A stretch of 64,000 nucleotides of DNA from RPQJ01 sp963744735 (GCA_963744735.1 CAVUVH010000020.1:129131-193130), one strand, 5' to 3'; positions 40,015 through 49,418 are shown, numbered from the stretch's first letter. Notes: generated by a model from the sequence alone, not told the origin. Translations and numbers: made by a program.

Positions 40015-40120
40015 GGGATAGGGGATAGGGGCTAGGGGTTAGGGGTTAGTCGGAGGAGCAATTGCAGCATCTGGTGCAACGGCACCTCCGACTAATCCCT
40101 AGTCCCTAGCCCCTAGCCCC
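40014..40120. repeat. G4-run repeat with inverted C-rich partner
   Basis: Five runs of GGGG, each separated by exactly three bases (ATA, ATA, CTA, TTA), occupy 40014-40045. This is a near-ideal intramolecular G-quadruplex motif with a telomere-like 7-base period. About 40 bases on, a partially complementary C-rich arm (40087-40120) makes a long hairpin possible, including GTCGGAGG / CCTCCGACTAA. It sits between two convergent genes and may act as a terminator. Confidence 0.8.
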
Positions 40121-40124
40121 TTCT

Positions 40125-40523
40125 TCAAAGTGTATGGCCGTACTTCTGGAAGTGCGTGCGCTCGTACAGCGTCTGGCAGTCGTAGCAGCGTGATGCCTGC
40201 GGCGCGGCCTTCAGCCGCTGCGGGTCGATCGGCTTGTCGCAGACCTCGCAGCGGCCGTAGCTGCCGTCCGCCATGCGCAGCAGGGCCGCTTCGACGGCGC
40301 GCAGTTCTTCGAGGTCACGATCGATCTCCGCCAGGCTGACGTCGACGATCAGGTCGGCGAAGGATTCGTCCTCGAGGTCGTGCACCGATCCGGCGATCTG
40401 CCTGTGGTGCTCGGAATCGCTCTTCAGCAGCGTCTGGCGAATTTCCTCGCGCAGCGCCGTCCGGCGCGCGCGCAGCTGCTCGCGCAACGCCTCAATCTGC
40501 CGTGCTTCCGCTGCCTTCTGCAT
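40125..40523 (-). CDS. TraR/DksA-family zinc-finger protein
   Basis: 132 residues from ATG 40523. An N-terminal coiled coil (EALREQLRARRTALREEIRQ) ends in an acidic turn, followed by the DksA-type finger YGRCEVCDKPIDPQRLKAAP ... CYDC (C-x2-C, x17, C-x2-C). Proteins of this group bind in the RNA polymerase secondary channel. At 132 residues it is shorter than E. coli DksA (151) and may be a paralogue. It lies convergent to the ATP-grasp gene across the G-rich repeat. Confidence 0.85.
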   Translation of the reverse strand: MQKAAEARQIEALREQLRARRTALREEIRQTLLKSDSEHHRQIAGSVHDLEDESFADLIVDVSLAEIDRDLEELRAVEAALLRMADGSYGRCEVCDKPIDPQRLKAAPQASRCYDCQTLYERTHFQKYGHTL

Positions 40524-40635
40524 GTGCTGTGTCCGTGGTGGCCGGTCCAAGGATCGACTGCACCCACGGGCGCTGAAATAAGGAGCTTGCGCAATTGGCT
40601 GCGCCAAATGCAGCACGGCACTGCGGACGTCCGCG

Positions 40636-41172
40636 TCAGTCGGGGGGCAGGGCGCTGCGGTCCGGAAACAGTTCATCCTCGAAGCCGAAGCGGCTCATGT
40701 CGGTCACGCGCATCGGATAGAGGATCCCGTCGAGGTGGTCCACCTCGTGCTGCACGACCCGGGCGTGGAAGCCCGTCACCGTGCGGTCGAGGGGCCGTCC
40801 CTCGAGGTCGTAGCCCTGGTAGCGCAGGTGCGTGTGGCGCGGAACCCACCCGCGCAGGCCGGGCACGGACAGGCAGCCTTCCCAGGCCTCGTCCTGGTCG
40901 GTGCCGATCGGCTCGAGCCGGGGATTGACCAGCACGGTCCAGGGCACCGGCTCCGCCTGCGGGTAGCGCGGGTTGGACGTCACCTCGAAAATGACGACCC
41001 GCAGCGACACGCCGATCTGCGGCGCCGCGATGCCGGCGCCCTGGCGGGCGCGCATCGTGTCGTCCATGTCCGCCACGAGTTCGCGCAGCTCCGCGGTGGC
41101 GAAGCGAGTGACCGGCGCGGCCACCTGTTGCAGCAGCGGGTGCCCCATGCGCAGGACGGGTCGGATGGCCAT
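40636..41172 (-). CDS. def: peptide deformylase
   Basis: Removes the N-formyl group from nascent proteins. 178 residues from ATG 41172. All three motifs are intact: QGAGIAAPQIG, EGCLSVPGLRG (Cys metal ligand) and QHEVDHLDGILY (HEXXH-type helix). Length fits. The context is not the usual def-fmt operon, so this may be a second, stand-alone deformylase. Confidence 0.93.
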   Translation of the reverse strand: MAIRPVLRMGHPLLQQVAAPVTRFATAELRELVADMDDTMRARQGAGIAAPQIGVSLRVVIFEVTSNPRYPQAEPVPWTVLVNPRLEPIGTDQDEAWEGCLSVPGLRGWVPRHTHLRYQGYDLEGRPLDRTVTGFHARVVQHEVDHLDGILYPMRVTDMSRFGFEDELFPDRSALPPD

Positions 41173-41220
41173 GCGTAAATGCCACGGTGCGGGCGGCCTA
41201 GCGTAAACCACCGCCGCCAA

Positions 41221-41249
41221 TTGACAAGGCCCGGTCGCGGGCGTAGCTA
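41221..41249 (+). promoter_or_regulatory. sigma70 promoter of the Cys-rich protein gene
   Basis: TTGACA (41221-41226) and TAGCTA (41244-41249) with 17-base spacing, in a deformylase-divergent gap. Predicted start near 41256, giving a leader of about 20 bases to ATG 41277. Confidence 0.55.
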
Positions 41250-41276
41250 GGCGGATTACATTCTGGACCCGATCGC

Positions 41277-41579
41277 ATGGACCACGGACTGCGCTGCTGG
41301 AAATGCGGCCACTCGCTGGCCGACTATTCGCTGCCGCTCAGGCGGCTCGAGGAATGCCGGGCCTGCCGGGCCGAGCTCCATGCCTGCCGCATGTGCGAGT
41401 TCTACGACACCGGCAAGGCCAAGCATTGCCGGGAGACGATCGCCGAGGAAGTGAAGGACAAGCAGGCCGCCAATTTCTGCGACTATTTCCGGCCCAGCGC
41501 CGCGGCCTACCGGCCCGAAGCCCTGAGCGCGGCCGACCAGGCCAAGGCCCAGCTCGAAGCGCTGTTCGGGCGCAAGTGA
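41277..41579 (+). CDS. small cysteine-rich, zinc-ribbon-like protein
   Basis: 100 residues. Cys pairs CWKCGHSL and ECRACRAELHACRMC-EFYD, then KHCRET and NFCDYF, suggest one or two zinc knuckles; the C-terminal third is helical and Ala-rich. I do not recognise a named function. It precedes the M49-like peptidase by 21 bases and follows its own promoter, so the two are probably co-transcribed. Confidence 0.75.
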   Translation: MDHGLRCWKCGHSLADYSLPLRRLEECRACRAELHACRMCEFYDTGKAKHCRETIAEEVKDKQAANFCDYFRPSAAAYRPEALSAADQAKAQLEALFGRK

Positions 41580-41600
41580 ACCGACCAGGAGACGACCCAC

Positions 41601-43259
41601 GTGACGATGTTTCGACTCGCTGCGCTGTCCGCCACGGCGGCCATGACCCTGCTCGCTGCCGTGGCCGATGCGGCAGAGCGCGCCCGCGGCGGGCCCGGCG
41701 CAGCCGGCAACCGTTCCTGCGCGCCCCGAAATCTACGCGCCCTTCACGCTGCAGGCCGACCTGTCCGGCCTCACCGACAAGGAGCGTCGCATGCTCGGCT
41801 TGTTCATCGAGGCCGCCGACATCATGGATGGCCTGTTCTGGCAGCAGGCCTATGGCGAGCGCAAGCCGCTGCTCGACGGCCTCGCCGGGGACGCAAAGGC
41901 GCGACGCTTCGCCGAGCTCAACTACGGGCCGTGGGACCGGCTCGAGGGCAATGCGCCGTTCGTGGCGGGGGTGGGGCCGAAGTCGCCGGGCGCGACGTTC
42001 TATCCGCAGCGACATGAGCAAGGAGGAGTTCGAGCGCGCCGACCTGCCGGGCTCGCGCAGCGAGTACACCGTGCTGCGCCGCGACGCGCAGGGCCGGCTG
42101 CAGGTCGTGCCGTACCATGTCGAGTACAAGGCCGGGGTGGAACGCGCGGCGGGCCTGCTGGAGCAGGCGGCGGCCCTGGCCGAGGACGCGGGACTCAGGC
42201 GCTACCTCGAGTTGCGCGCCAGCGCGCTGCGCACGGACCAGTACCGGGACAGCGACCGCGCCTGGCTCGACATGAAGTCCAACCGCATCGACGTGGTGAT
42301 CGGGCCGATCGAGACCTACGAAGACCAGCTGTTCGGCTACAAGGCCGCCTACTCTGCCTACGTGCTGGTCAAGGACATGGAGTGGAGCCGGCGCCTGGCG
42401 CGTTATGCGGCGATGCTGCCCGAGCTGCAGCGCGGCCTGCCGGTGCCGGACGCGTACAAGGCCGAAAGCCCGGGCACCGACAGCGACCTCAACGCCTACG
42501 ACGTCGTCTACTACGCCGGCGACAGCAATGCCGGATCGAAGACGATCGCGATCAACCTGCCGAACGACGAGCAGGTGCAGCTCGAGAAGGGCACGCGTCG
42601 CCTGCAGCTCAAGAACGCCATGCGCGCCAAGTTCGACGCCATCATGGTGCCGATCGCCGACGAGCTGATCGTGCCGGAGCAGCGCAGGCACGTCACCTTC
42701 GACGCGTTCTTCGGCGACGTGATGTTCCACGAAGTCGCGCACGGGCTCGGCATCAAGAACACGCTCGACGGCAAGGGCACGGTGCGCGACGCGCTCAAGG
42801 ACCTCGCCTCCGGCCTCGAGGAGGGCAAGGCCGACGTCCTCGGCCTGTACATGATCACCCGGCTGCACGAGAAGGGCGAGGTCTCAGGTTCGCTCGAGGA
42901 CTATTACGTCACCTTCCTGACCGGGATCTTCCGCTCGGTGCGCTTCGGCGCCGCCTCGGCCCACGGCCGCGCCAACATGCTGCGCTTCAATTTCTTCGCC
43001 GACCGGGGTGCCTTCACGCGCGATGCGTCCGGGCCGCTACCGCGTCGACATGGCGAAGATGCGGCTCGCGATGGACGAGCTGTCCGCGCTGATCCTCAAG
43101 CTGCAGGGCGATGGCGATTACGCCGGCGCGCAGAAGCTGTCGGCGGACCTCGGCGTGATCAGGCCCGAGCTCGCGGCCGACCTTGCCCGCCTGTCGACCC
43201 GGAATATCCCGGTGGACGTGACCTTCACCCAGGGCAAGGCCGTGCTCGGCCTGAAGTGA
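41601..43259 (+). CDS. M49-like (dipeptidyl-peptidase III-related) metallopeptidase, several frameshifts
   Basis: Start GTG 41601 (or ATG 41607) behind AGGAG gives a signal peptide, FRLAALSATAAMTLLAAVADA. Homologous sequence continues in other frames after breaks near 41700, 42005 and 43027. Key motifs are intact in the main frame: FHEVAHGLGIKNTL (HEXXH) and LEEGKADVLGLYMITR (third zinc ligand, matching EECKAD of DPP III). Total about 550 residues, periplasmic. Three indels in one gene is unusual even here, so either the sequence is poor locally or the gene is decaying. It overlaps the pirin gene by GTGA. Confidence 0.75.
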
Positions 43260-44116
43260 CCGGCGTGCCGTCTCCGGTCGAGTGCGTCCTCGAGCCGCGG
43301 CCGCGCGACCTCGGCGACTTCACGGTGCGCCGGCTGCTGCCCGCACCCGGCCTGCAGACGGTGGGGCCGTTCATCTTCTTCGACCACATGGGCCCGGCCG
43401 ATTTCGGACCGGGGCAGGGCGTCAACGTGCGGCCGCATCCGCACATCGGGCTGGCCACCGTCACTTACCTGTTCGAAGGCGCCTTCATGCACCGGGACAG
43501 CCTCGGCACGGCGCAGGTGATCCGGCCCGGCGACGTCAACTGGATGGTCGCCGGTCGCGGCATCGTCCATTCGGAGCGCACCCCGCCGGAGGTGCGGGAC
43601 GCGGCAGGCCGCGCCCGCGCGCACGGCATCCAGACCTGGGTTGCCCTGCCGCGTGCCGAGGAAGAGCGCGCACCGTCGTTTGCGCACCATGCCGCGGCCA
43701 CCTTGCCGCAGTTCGAGCAGCCCGGCGCCAGGCTGACGGTGATTGCAGGCACGGCCTACGGCCGTCGCTCGCCGGTCGAGGTGTTTTCGCCCACGCTGTA
43801 CGTCGATGCGCAATTGAACACGGACGCCAGGATCGAGGTCGAGGCCGCGCATGAGCAGCGCGCCTGTTACATCGTCAGTGGTGCGGTCGAGATCGCCGGC
43901 GAGCGCTACGGCGAGGGGCAGTTCGTGGTGCTGGCCGAGGGGTCCGGCCCGGTGCCCGTGCGTGCCGCAGCCGAGGCGCGCGTGATGCTCGCGGGCGGCG
44001 CGGCGCTCGACGGGCCGCGCTACATCGAGTGGAATTTCGTCTCGAGCACGCGCGAGCGCATCGACGTGGCCAAGGTCGGACTGGCGCGGGCGCCGCTTCG
44101 CGCCCGTGCCGGGTGA
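43256..44116 (+). CDS. pirin family protein
   Basis: 286 residues from GTG 43256, overlapping the peptidase stop as GTGA. Bicupin motifs: FIFFDHMGPADF, the metal-binding VRPHPHIGLATVTYLFEGAF with later HRDSLG and GIVHSERTPPE. Bacterial pirins bind Fe or other metals and act as quercetinases or regulators of central metabolism; which applies here is not evident. It has no frameshift, unlike its upstream neighbour. Confidence 0.9.
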   Translation: MTGVPSPVECVLEPRPRDLGDFTVRRLLPAPGLQTVGPFIFFDHMGPADFGPGQGVNVRPHPHIGLATVTYLFEGAFMHRDSLGTAQVIRPGDVNWMVAGRGIVHSERTPPEVRDAAGRARAHGIQTWVALPRAEEERAPSFAHHAAATLPQFEQPGARLTVIAGTAYGRRSPVEVFSPTLYVDAQLNTDARIEVEAAHEQRACYIVSGAVEIAGERYGEGQFVVLAEGSGPVPVRAAAEARVMLAGGAALDGPRYIEWNFVSSTRERIDVAKVGLARAPLRARAG

Positions 44117-44175
44117 CGACGAGCGGATACCGCTGCCTGACGAGTGAGCACGCGGCCGTGCCTGGCCGCCGTGCT

Positions 44176-44937
44176 TCAGCCGCCGTTCAGTCGCGTCCCG
44201 CAGCCGCGCAGGGTGCTGCCGCCAAACTCGACCGTCGCCGAGTGGTCGAACTCCACCTCGCCGTCGTCGACGCAGCGTTCCGGCCTGACCGTGATCCTGA
44301 TCGCCTGGTCGCCTTCACCTGCCGTGAACACACGGCCGGGACCCCCGGATTCTGCCGACTCCTGCGACGTATCCCAGGCGTGGGTCTCGCTGCCGAAGTT
44401 CGTGATCCAGCTGAGCCGCGCCGCCGGCCCGACTTCGAGCACCCAGCCGGGCTCGTTGCCCGTGGCGCGATACACGACCCCGCGCACCCGGGCGTCCTCG
44501 CGCAGCGAGGCGGCCCGGCGCTCTTCGCACTGCACCGGTGCCGTGCCCTGGCGTTCCAGGGTCGCGGTGCTGCCCTTGGTCCAGAACGTCACCACGGCGT
44601 CGGCGTACTTTGCGCCCGACGCACTGACGGCCTGGTCGAGGCGACGGGTGCCGTCGTGGAAGTCGATGGCAACGGCCTTCTCGCGCAACAGGTTGCGCAT
44701 GACCAGCGTCTGGCCGTCCGCACATTCCCAGACATACGCCCGCAACACGCCGGTAGGCAGTTCATCGTCAGCCGCCGCCCCTGGAGCGGCTGCCGGCGCG
44801 GGAGCTGCCGCGGGCTCCGGCGTCGCGACGGCAGGCGCGGCCGGCGGCTGACGCTGGCAGGCAGCCAGGCCGCAGACCGCGAGAACGGCCAGGGCAGCAG
44901 GGCGCAGGAATATGGATGTCGTCACTGGTGACTTCAT
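44176..44937 (-). CDS. MliC-type lysozyme-inhibitor lipoprotein with extra C-terminal domain
   Basis: 253 residues. A lipoprotein signal ends CGLAAC, then a Pro/Ala linker. Residues about 66-125 resemble MliC (YVWECADGQTLVMRN, LDQAVSASGAKYAD, VTFWTKGSTATLER), the periplasmic inhibitor of c-type lysozyme. The C-terminal half (YRATGNEPGWVLEVGPAARL) resembles the COG3650-type domain found fused to MliC or alone. Likely an envelope protein defending peptidoglycan. Confidence 0.75.
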   Translation of the reverse strand: MKSPVTTSIFLRPAALAVLAVCGLAACQRQPPAAPAVATPEPAAAPAPAAAPGAAADDELPTGVLRAYVWECADGQTLVMRNLLREKAVAIDFHDGTRRLDQAVSASGAKYADAVVTFWTKGSTATLERQGTAPVQCEERRAASLREDARVRGVVYRATGNEPGWVLEVGPAARLSWITNFGSETHAWDTSQESAESGGPGRVFTAGEGDQAIRITVRPERCVDDGEVEFDHSATVEFGGSTLRGCGTRLNGG

Positions 44938-44998
44938 GCTGGGCAGCCTCGACGTGGTCCCGCCGCGAGTCGGCGCGGCCGCATCTTACACAATGACC

Positions 44999-45502
44999 TC
45001 AGCAGTCCGCGTCGCGCAGCCGGGCCCGCGCTTCGCGCCAGCGCTCCCACAGCCGGCCTGCCTCGCGCGCCGAGTACCCGGCCCGCATCCGCTGGTCCAG
45101 TTCGGCGACGTCCTCCTCGAGCCGCGCGCAGGCCTGCTCGCGCGCCCTGGCCGGCTCGTTCGACCCGGCGGCATCGTCGCGTTGTCGCGTCTCCTCTGGC
45201 CGCGGTTGCGGCCGGGTGGTGCTGGCCCGGACTTCCTCGCCGGCCGGGGTCACCGTCCGTAGCTGGCGCGTGTCGGCCAGCGGGCCGCAGGGCCGGTCCG
45301 AGTAGGTGACCAGTTGTGGCGTGATGCAGGTGAAGATCACCCGGCGGGTCACTGCCGCGCGGACCGGGGCAGGTTCGAGCACGACGGCGCCGCCGCCCCC
45401 CTGCGGCGAGTCGACCGCGGGCAGCGGCAGCACCTGCGCCGCCTGGGCGCGTTCCGGCAGCGCGGCCAGCAGCAGGGGTGTCGCGAGCAGCAGCAGGCGC
45501 AT
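44999..45502 (-). CDS. exported protein, DUF4124-like segment
   Basis: About 167 residues from ATG 45502 (MRLLLLATPLLLAALPERAQA signal). A short FTCITPQLVTYSDRPCG segment resembles DUF4124 (…YSDRP…), followed by a charged coiled-coil region. Function unknown. It lies downstream of two other small same-strand genes but with gaps of over 100 bases. Confidence 0.65.
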   Translation of the reverse strand: MRLLLLATPLLLAALPERAQAAQVLPLPAVDSPQGGGGAVVLEPAPVRAAVTRRVIFTCITPQLVTYSDRPCGPLADTRQLRTVTPAGEEVRASTTRPQPRPEETRQRDDAAGSNEPARAREQACARLEEDVAELDQRMRAGYSAREAGRLWERWREARARLRDADC

Positions 45503-45652
45503 GGCGGGGCGTGGCACGGCGGTCCCTCCCTGGATGAGGAGAGTCAGCGTGACGCGCGCGGGGAGTGTTGTCGTGCGGGATTCTGCGCGAATACGCGCAG
45601 TTAGAGGCGCCCTGGTCCAGTCACCCGCATGCGGGAGAAGGTTGCAGGTCCC

Positions 45653-45967
45653 TCAGGCGCGGCCGACGTTGGAATCGGTGGGTGCGTGGAAGTACTGGCT
45701 CTCGGTCGAGAACTGATCGATCAGTCGGCGCAGTTCCGCGATGCGCGCATCGGCGGTGCCGACGGACAGGCACTCCTCGCAACGCGGGTCGCCGCAAGGC
45801 TGGCGCGTGTACAGCCAGTACTGCACCGCACCCGCCAGCAGGCCGTCCGCGATGTCCCAGAGGTCGGCCTTGTCGTCCGCGTCCGCGATGTCATTGCCGA
45901 GATCGACGGCCTTGCTGAAGGCCTCGTCGAACGGGTGGGAATCATCGATTTGAGTCTTGGCAGTCAC
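45653..45967 (-). CDS. small soluble protein, unknown
   Basis: 104 residues from GTG 45967. The composition is ordinary and acidic (FDEAFSKAVDLGNDIADADD, then DLWDIADGLLAGAVQYWLY), with a CGDPRCEEC cysteine cluster and DARIAELRRLIDQFSTES near the end. The upstream part of the same frame is Arg-rich noise. Not a family I can name. Confidence 0.6.
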   Translation of the reverse strand: MTAKTQIDDSHPFDEAFSKAVDLGNDIADADDKADLWDIADGLLAGAVQYWLYTRQPCGDPRCEECLSVGTADARIAELRRLIDQFSTESQYFHAPTDSNVGRA

Positions 45968-46073
45968 GGCGATCCGGCAATCATTGCGAAGCAGTCGAAT
46001 GGTAGCAGAAAAGCGTCCCCGCCGCCGCCGCGAAATGCCGGAAACTGCTTGTAAATCAGCCGATTCGGCGGCT

Positions 46074-46343
46074 TCAGATGCCGGCCTTGCCGAGCGCGTC
46101 CACCAGTGCCCTGAGCGCGCCTGCCAGTCCCGGATGGCCGGCCTCGAGGCGCACGGCCGCGCCGTCGAGGGTATCGGCGGGGGTCGGTTCCAGCGCGGAA
46201 CCTGCGGTGTCCGGCTGGCGTCGCAGCGCCGACTGGATGTCGCCGAGCGCCGCCTCCAGCATCGCCCGCTCGCGCGGGTCAAGCTCGCCCGCGGCGCCAA
46301 GTTCCCGGTGCAGTGCTTGCAGCGTCTGTTGCAGGTCGTTCAT
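46074..46343 (-). CDS. DUF4404 family protein
   Basis: 89 residues from ATG 46343. MNDLQQTLQALHRELGAAGE-LDPRERAMLEA and HPGLAGALRALVDALGKAGI match the N- and C-terminal signatures of DUF4404, a short helical protein of gammaproteobacteria with unknown role. Confidence 0.78.
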   Translation of the reverse strand: MNDLQQTLQALHRELGAAGELDPRERAMLEAALGDIQSALRRQPDTAGSALEPTPADTLDGAAVRLEAGHPGLAGALRALVDALGKAGI

Positions 46344-46477
46344 CGCGTACTCCGCCGAAGCCGTGTCCCCGCCGCCAGTGTAGCAGCGGTCGAACGGCAC
46401 CCCGTCGTGGAAACACCGGACGCTCGCCGGCTTTCATCGCCTAGAATGCGGCCTGGACAAATCTGGGAATCCGGACC

Positions 46478-47131
46478 ATGAAATTCACGCAACGTGCCCT
46501 GCTCTGGCTGCTCGCCGCGCCGGTCCTGCTGGGCGCCGCGCTGCCGGCCAGCGCCGCCGACGCGCCGCGCTTCGAACTGACGCCCTTCGTCGGCGGACGT
46601 GCCGGTGGCGGATTCGACGTAGAGACTGCGGAGGGGTCCGAGAGTTCGGTCGACCTCGGTTCGGGCGCGAGCTTCGGCCTCGAGCTTGGCATGTATCGCG
46701 ACCGGCAGTCGTACTACCAGCTGATGTATTCGACCCAGAATGCCGACATCGACTCGCGCGATCCGCTGCTGGACGGCATCGAACTGCGCATCGACTACCT
46801 GCAGTTCGGCGGCACGGCCTTCTTTCCGCAGGAAAACGACCATTACGTTCCGTACCTGTCGCTGACGCTCGGCGCAACCTTCATGCAGCCCGATGACGAC
46901 GAATACGATTCAGAAACGAAGTTTTCCGGCAGCATCGGCGGCGGCTTCCGCATTCCGCTCAACGAGAATGTCGGGGTGAACCTTGGCGTCCGCGGTTACC
47001 TGACGCTGCTCGACTCCGATACCCGGCTGTTCTGCAAAAGCGATGCGGACGGGGCGGAGTGCCTGGTGCAGTCGTCGGGCAGCACGTTCTTCCAGGCCGA
47101 GGCGCAGCTGGGACTGAGCGTCAGGTTCTAG
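46478..47131 (+). CDS. outer-membrane beta-barrel protein
   Basis: 217 residues. Signal peptide MKFTQRALLWLLAAPVLLGA...ASA. The body alternates polar and hydrophobic residues in about eight strands (FELTPFVGGRAGGGF, YYQLMYSTQNADID, YVPYLSLTLGATFMQ, SIGGGFRIPLNENVG) and ends in AQLGLSVRF, the terminal aromatic residue expected for barrel assembly. OmpW/OmpX-size. Ligand unknown. A TAGAAT box at 46442-46447 is a possible -10. Confidence 0.82.
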   Translation: MKFTQRALLWLLAAPVLLGAALPASAADAPRFELTPFVGGRAGGGFDVETAEGSESSVDLGSGASFGLELGMYRDRQSYYQLMYSTQNADIDSRDPLLDGIELRIDYLQFGGTAFFPQENDHYVPYLSLTLGATFMQPDDDEYDSETKFSGSIGGGFRIPLNENVGVNLGVRGYLTLLDSDTRLFCKSDADGAECLVQSSGSTFFQAEAQLGLSVRF

Positions 47132-47137
47132 CGCCGG

Positions 47138-47515
47138 TCACTGGCCGCGGCAGGCGCCGGTGCCCGTCCCGCCGCACGTGGTGACGCTGTTGCGGACGCC
47201 CTGCCACACGTCCTGGCCACGGGACTGCAATTCGGCGTACTGAGCTTCCGTCACGCACGTCTCCTTGCTGAAACGCGATCCGGTCTCCGTCGCCCTGCTG
47301 CACAGCAGCCTGACGCCCTTGCGTTCGACCAGCCTGTAGCCGGGCGGGATGCTGCTCTCCGCGGGCGTCGTGCCGGGCTGGCCTGCCGGCGGCTGGCTCG
47401 CCGACGGCGGGTCGGTGGCGACGGCAGCAGCGGCAGGGGCCACCGGTGGGGCCGAGGGTTCGGTGGCGCAGGCGCCGAGCAGGATGGCCGCGAGCGCGAT
47501 TGCGAGGTGTCTCAT
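47138..47515 (-). CDS. small lipoprotein
   Basis: 125 residues. MRHLAIALAAILLGACATEP has a textbook lipobox (LLGAC). A Pro/Ala linker follows, then a Cys-containing domain (GYRLVERKGVRLLCSRATET, EAQYAELQSRGQDVWQ). It is convergent with the barrel protein with only six bases between. Family not recognised. Confidence 0.75.
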   Translation of the reverse strand: MRHLAIALAAILLGACATEPSAPPVAPAAAAVATDPPSASQPPAGQPGTTPAESSIPPGYRLVERKGVRLLCSRATETGSRFSKETCVTEAQYAELQSRGQDVWQGVRNSVTTCGGTGTGACRGQ

Positions 47516-47552
47516 CCTGGCTCTCCCCGGGCGTCAGTATCTGCGGAGACAA

Positions 47553-49418
47553 CTACAGCGTCCGCACGCTGCCGGCATCATACATTTCGGGCGGTGTCCG
47601 CGTGAACAGCACACGCAGGCGCAGGCCGACCTGCTCCGCCAGCGACAGCGCATTGCGCTCGCGCATCACGCGCACCAGCGTGGCCGGGTCGTCGGTGATG
47701 ATGTTGTCGACGTCGCGCTCGATCATGCGCAGCATCACCTCGGGCTCGTTCACGGTCCACACATGAACCTGCTTGCCCGCCGCCTGGGCCTGCGCCACGA
47801 GCCGGGCCGTGGCGCGTGCCGAATTGAGGCTGACGAAATCGGCGTCGACCCGCAGCACGTTGCCGACCGCGGCGGTCACGATCAGCCCCGTGACCAGGCG
47901 GGGCTCGATGGCCTCGACCTGCCGCAATGCCGCAAGGTCGAGTGACGTAATCACGACCTCGTCGATGAAGTCCTGCTCCCGCAGCAGTGCGACGACCGCC
48001 GGCGCCAGCCCCGGATCGGGCACGTTGTATTTCAGCTCGACGTTGATCCGGAACCGTTCCCGCGCGTAGTCGATCACCTCCGCCAGCGTCGGCACGCGTT
48101 CGCCGGCATGCTGCGGCCCGCGCCGGCTGCCGATGTCGAGCGCCTGTATTTCCGCGAGCGTCAGGTCACGGACCTTGCGCGGATCACCGGCCATCCGCAT
48201 CAGGTCGCCGTCGTGGATGACCACCAGCGCGCCATCACGCGTCCTCTGCACGTCGAGTTCGACGTAGGTCGTGCCGGCCTCCGCGGCCGCGCGGAATGCC
48301 GCCATCGAATTCTCGGGCGCCTGCAGCGAGGCTCCGCGGTGGGCAGTCACCGCCACGTCCTGGCGCACTTCGAGCCGCTGCAGCAGGAACACGAGCGAGC
48401 CCGCCGCGACCAGGCCGAGGGCCACGGACGCCAGTACCAGCGGCCGACCGACCCGTGCGCCGGTCGCCGCGGCAGCGTGGTCGGCGAGTTCCTCCAGCTG
48501 CAGCCCGGAATCGCGCTGCTCGGCGTACAGGCGCGTCGCCAGGAACTGATGCCCGGCGAACTGCAGCGTCGTGCTGGCAAAGCCGAACACGATCGTCACT
48601 GCCATGAACACGGCCACCAGCGGCAGCACGCGCCCCGGATCGACGCCGGCCCAGGCAAAGGCGCCATCGGTGAACACCCGTCCGGCGCCCAGGGCAAGCG
48701 CGGTCAGCAGCGTAACCAGCAGCCACCACAGCAGCAGCGGGGCAAGCGTCCGCAGCAGGCGGCCCTCGAGCATGCGCTCGCTCGCCCGCAGGACCGCCGC
48801 GGGGCCCAGCGGAAAGAACATCGCGATCGGCATCGCGTAGATCCAGCGGGCGAACTGCGCGAGCAGCACGAAGACGAGCCCCGCGGCCGCGATGCCGGCG
48901 GCAAGCAGTGCGCGGCGCCACTCGGGCGGGTGCTCGGCCAGGTAGTAGTTGACGTCGCGCCCCGCGAGCGTGCCGAACCAGACGATGGCGACGATCGCGA
49001 GGAACGGCAGCGCGAGCAGCACGACACGCACGAACACGCGGCGGCCGATGCCGGCCAGCACGCGCAGCCTGCCGGTCACCGCACCGATCGTGTCGCGGAC
49101 CGTGACCGGGCGTCCGCCGATCGCGTGTCCTGCGATCCAGGCGTAGCCGGCGAGCAGGGCGATGTGAAAGCCGATCGTCGCGCCGGCGACCAGCAGCACG
49201 AACGCGAGCCCGGGCACGGACAGCACGAAGCCGGCGATGTCGAAGTTGCTGACCACGGCCGAGCCCGAGCGCGCGACCAGCCGGTCGCCCAGCCAGCCGG
49301 CCAGCGGCGCGATCGCCACGAATCCCAGCAGCTGCACCAGCAGCTGCCAGGCCACGACCACGCGCCAGCGCCGCGCGAGGTCGACGCGGGTGCGGCGGAA
49401 GAGTCCTGGCATCTGCAT
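47553..49418 (-). CDS. membrane-anchored glycerophosphodiester phosphodiesterase
   Basis: 621 residues. The first ~340 hold about six to eight membrane helices (glycerophosphoryl diester phosphodiesterase membrane domain). The rest is a GDPD catalytic domain: TAHRGASLQAPENSMAAFRA, TYVELDVQRTRDGALVVIHD, INVELKYN and HVWTVNEPEVMLRMIERDVD. It hydrolyses glycerophosphodiesters to glycerol-3-phosphate and an alcohol, with the active site probably outside the cytoplasm. Key His and Glu residues are present. Confidence 0.9.
   Translation of the reverse strand: MQMPGLFRRTRVDLARRWRVVVAWQLLVQLLGFVAIAPLAGWLGDRLVARSGSAVVSNFDIAGFVLSVPGLAFVLLVAGATIGFHIALLAGYAWIAGHAIGGRPVTVRDTIGAVTGRLRVLAGIGRRVFVRVVLLALPFLAIVAIVWFGTLAGRDVNYYLAEHPPEWRRALLAAGIAAAGLVFVLLAQFARWIYAMPIAMFFPLGPAAVLRASERMLEGRLLRTLAPLLLWWLLVTLLTALALGAGRVFTDGAFAWAGVDPGRVLPLVAVFMAVTIVFGFASTTLQFAGHQFLATRLYAEQRDSGLQLEELADHAAAATGARVGRPLVLASVALGLVAAGSLVFLLQRLEVRQDVAVTAHRGASLQAPENSMAAFRAAAEAGTTYVELDVQRTRDGALVVIHDGDLMRMAGDPRKVRDLTLAEIQALDIGSRRGPQHAGERVPTLAEVIDYARERFRINVELKYNVPDPGLAPAVVALLREQDFIDEVVITSLDLAALRQVEAIEPRLVTGLIVTAAVGNVLRVDADFVSLNSARATARLVAQAQAAGKQVHVWTVNEPEVMLRMIERDVDNIITDDPATLVRVMRERNALSLAEQVGLRLRVLFTRTPPEMYDAGSVRTL

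Noticed and set aside
45617..45632. CCCGCATGCGGG palindrome resembling the 5.6 kb repeat
   Set aside because: Only the 12-base core is shared and the flanks differ; chance is likely in this GC content.
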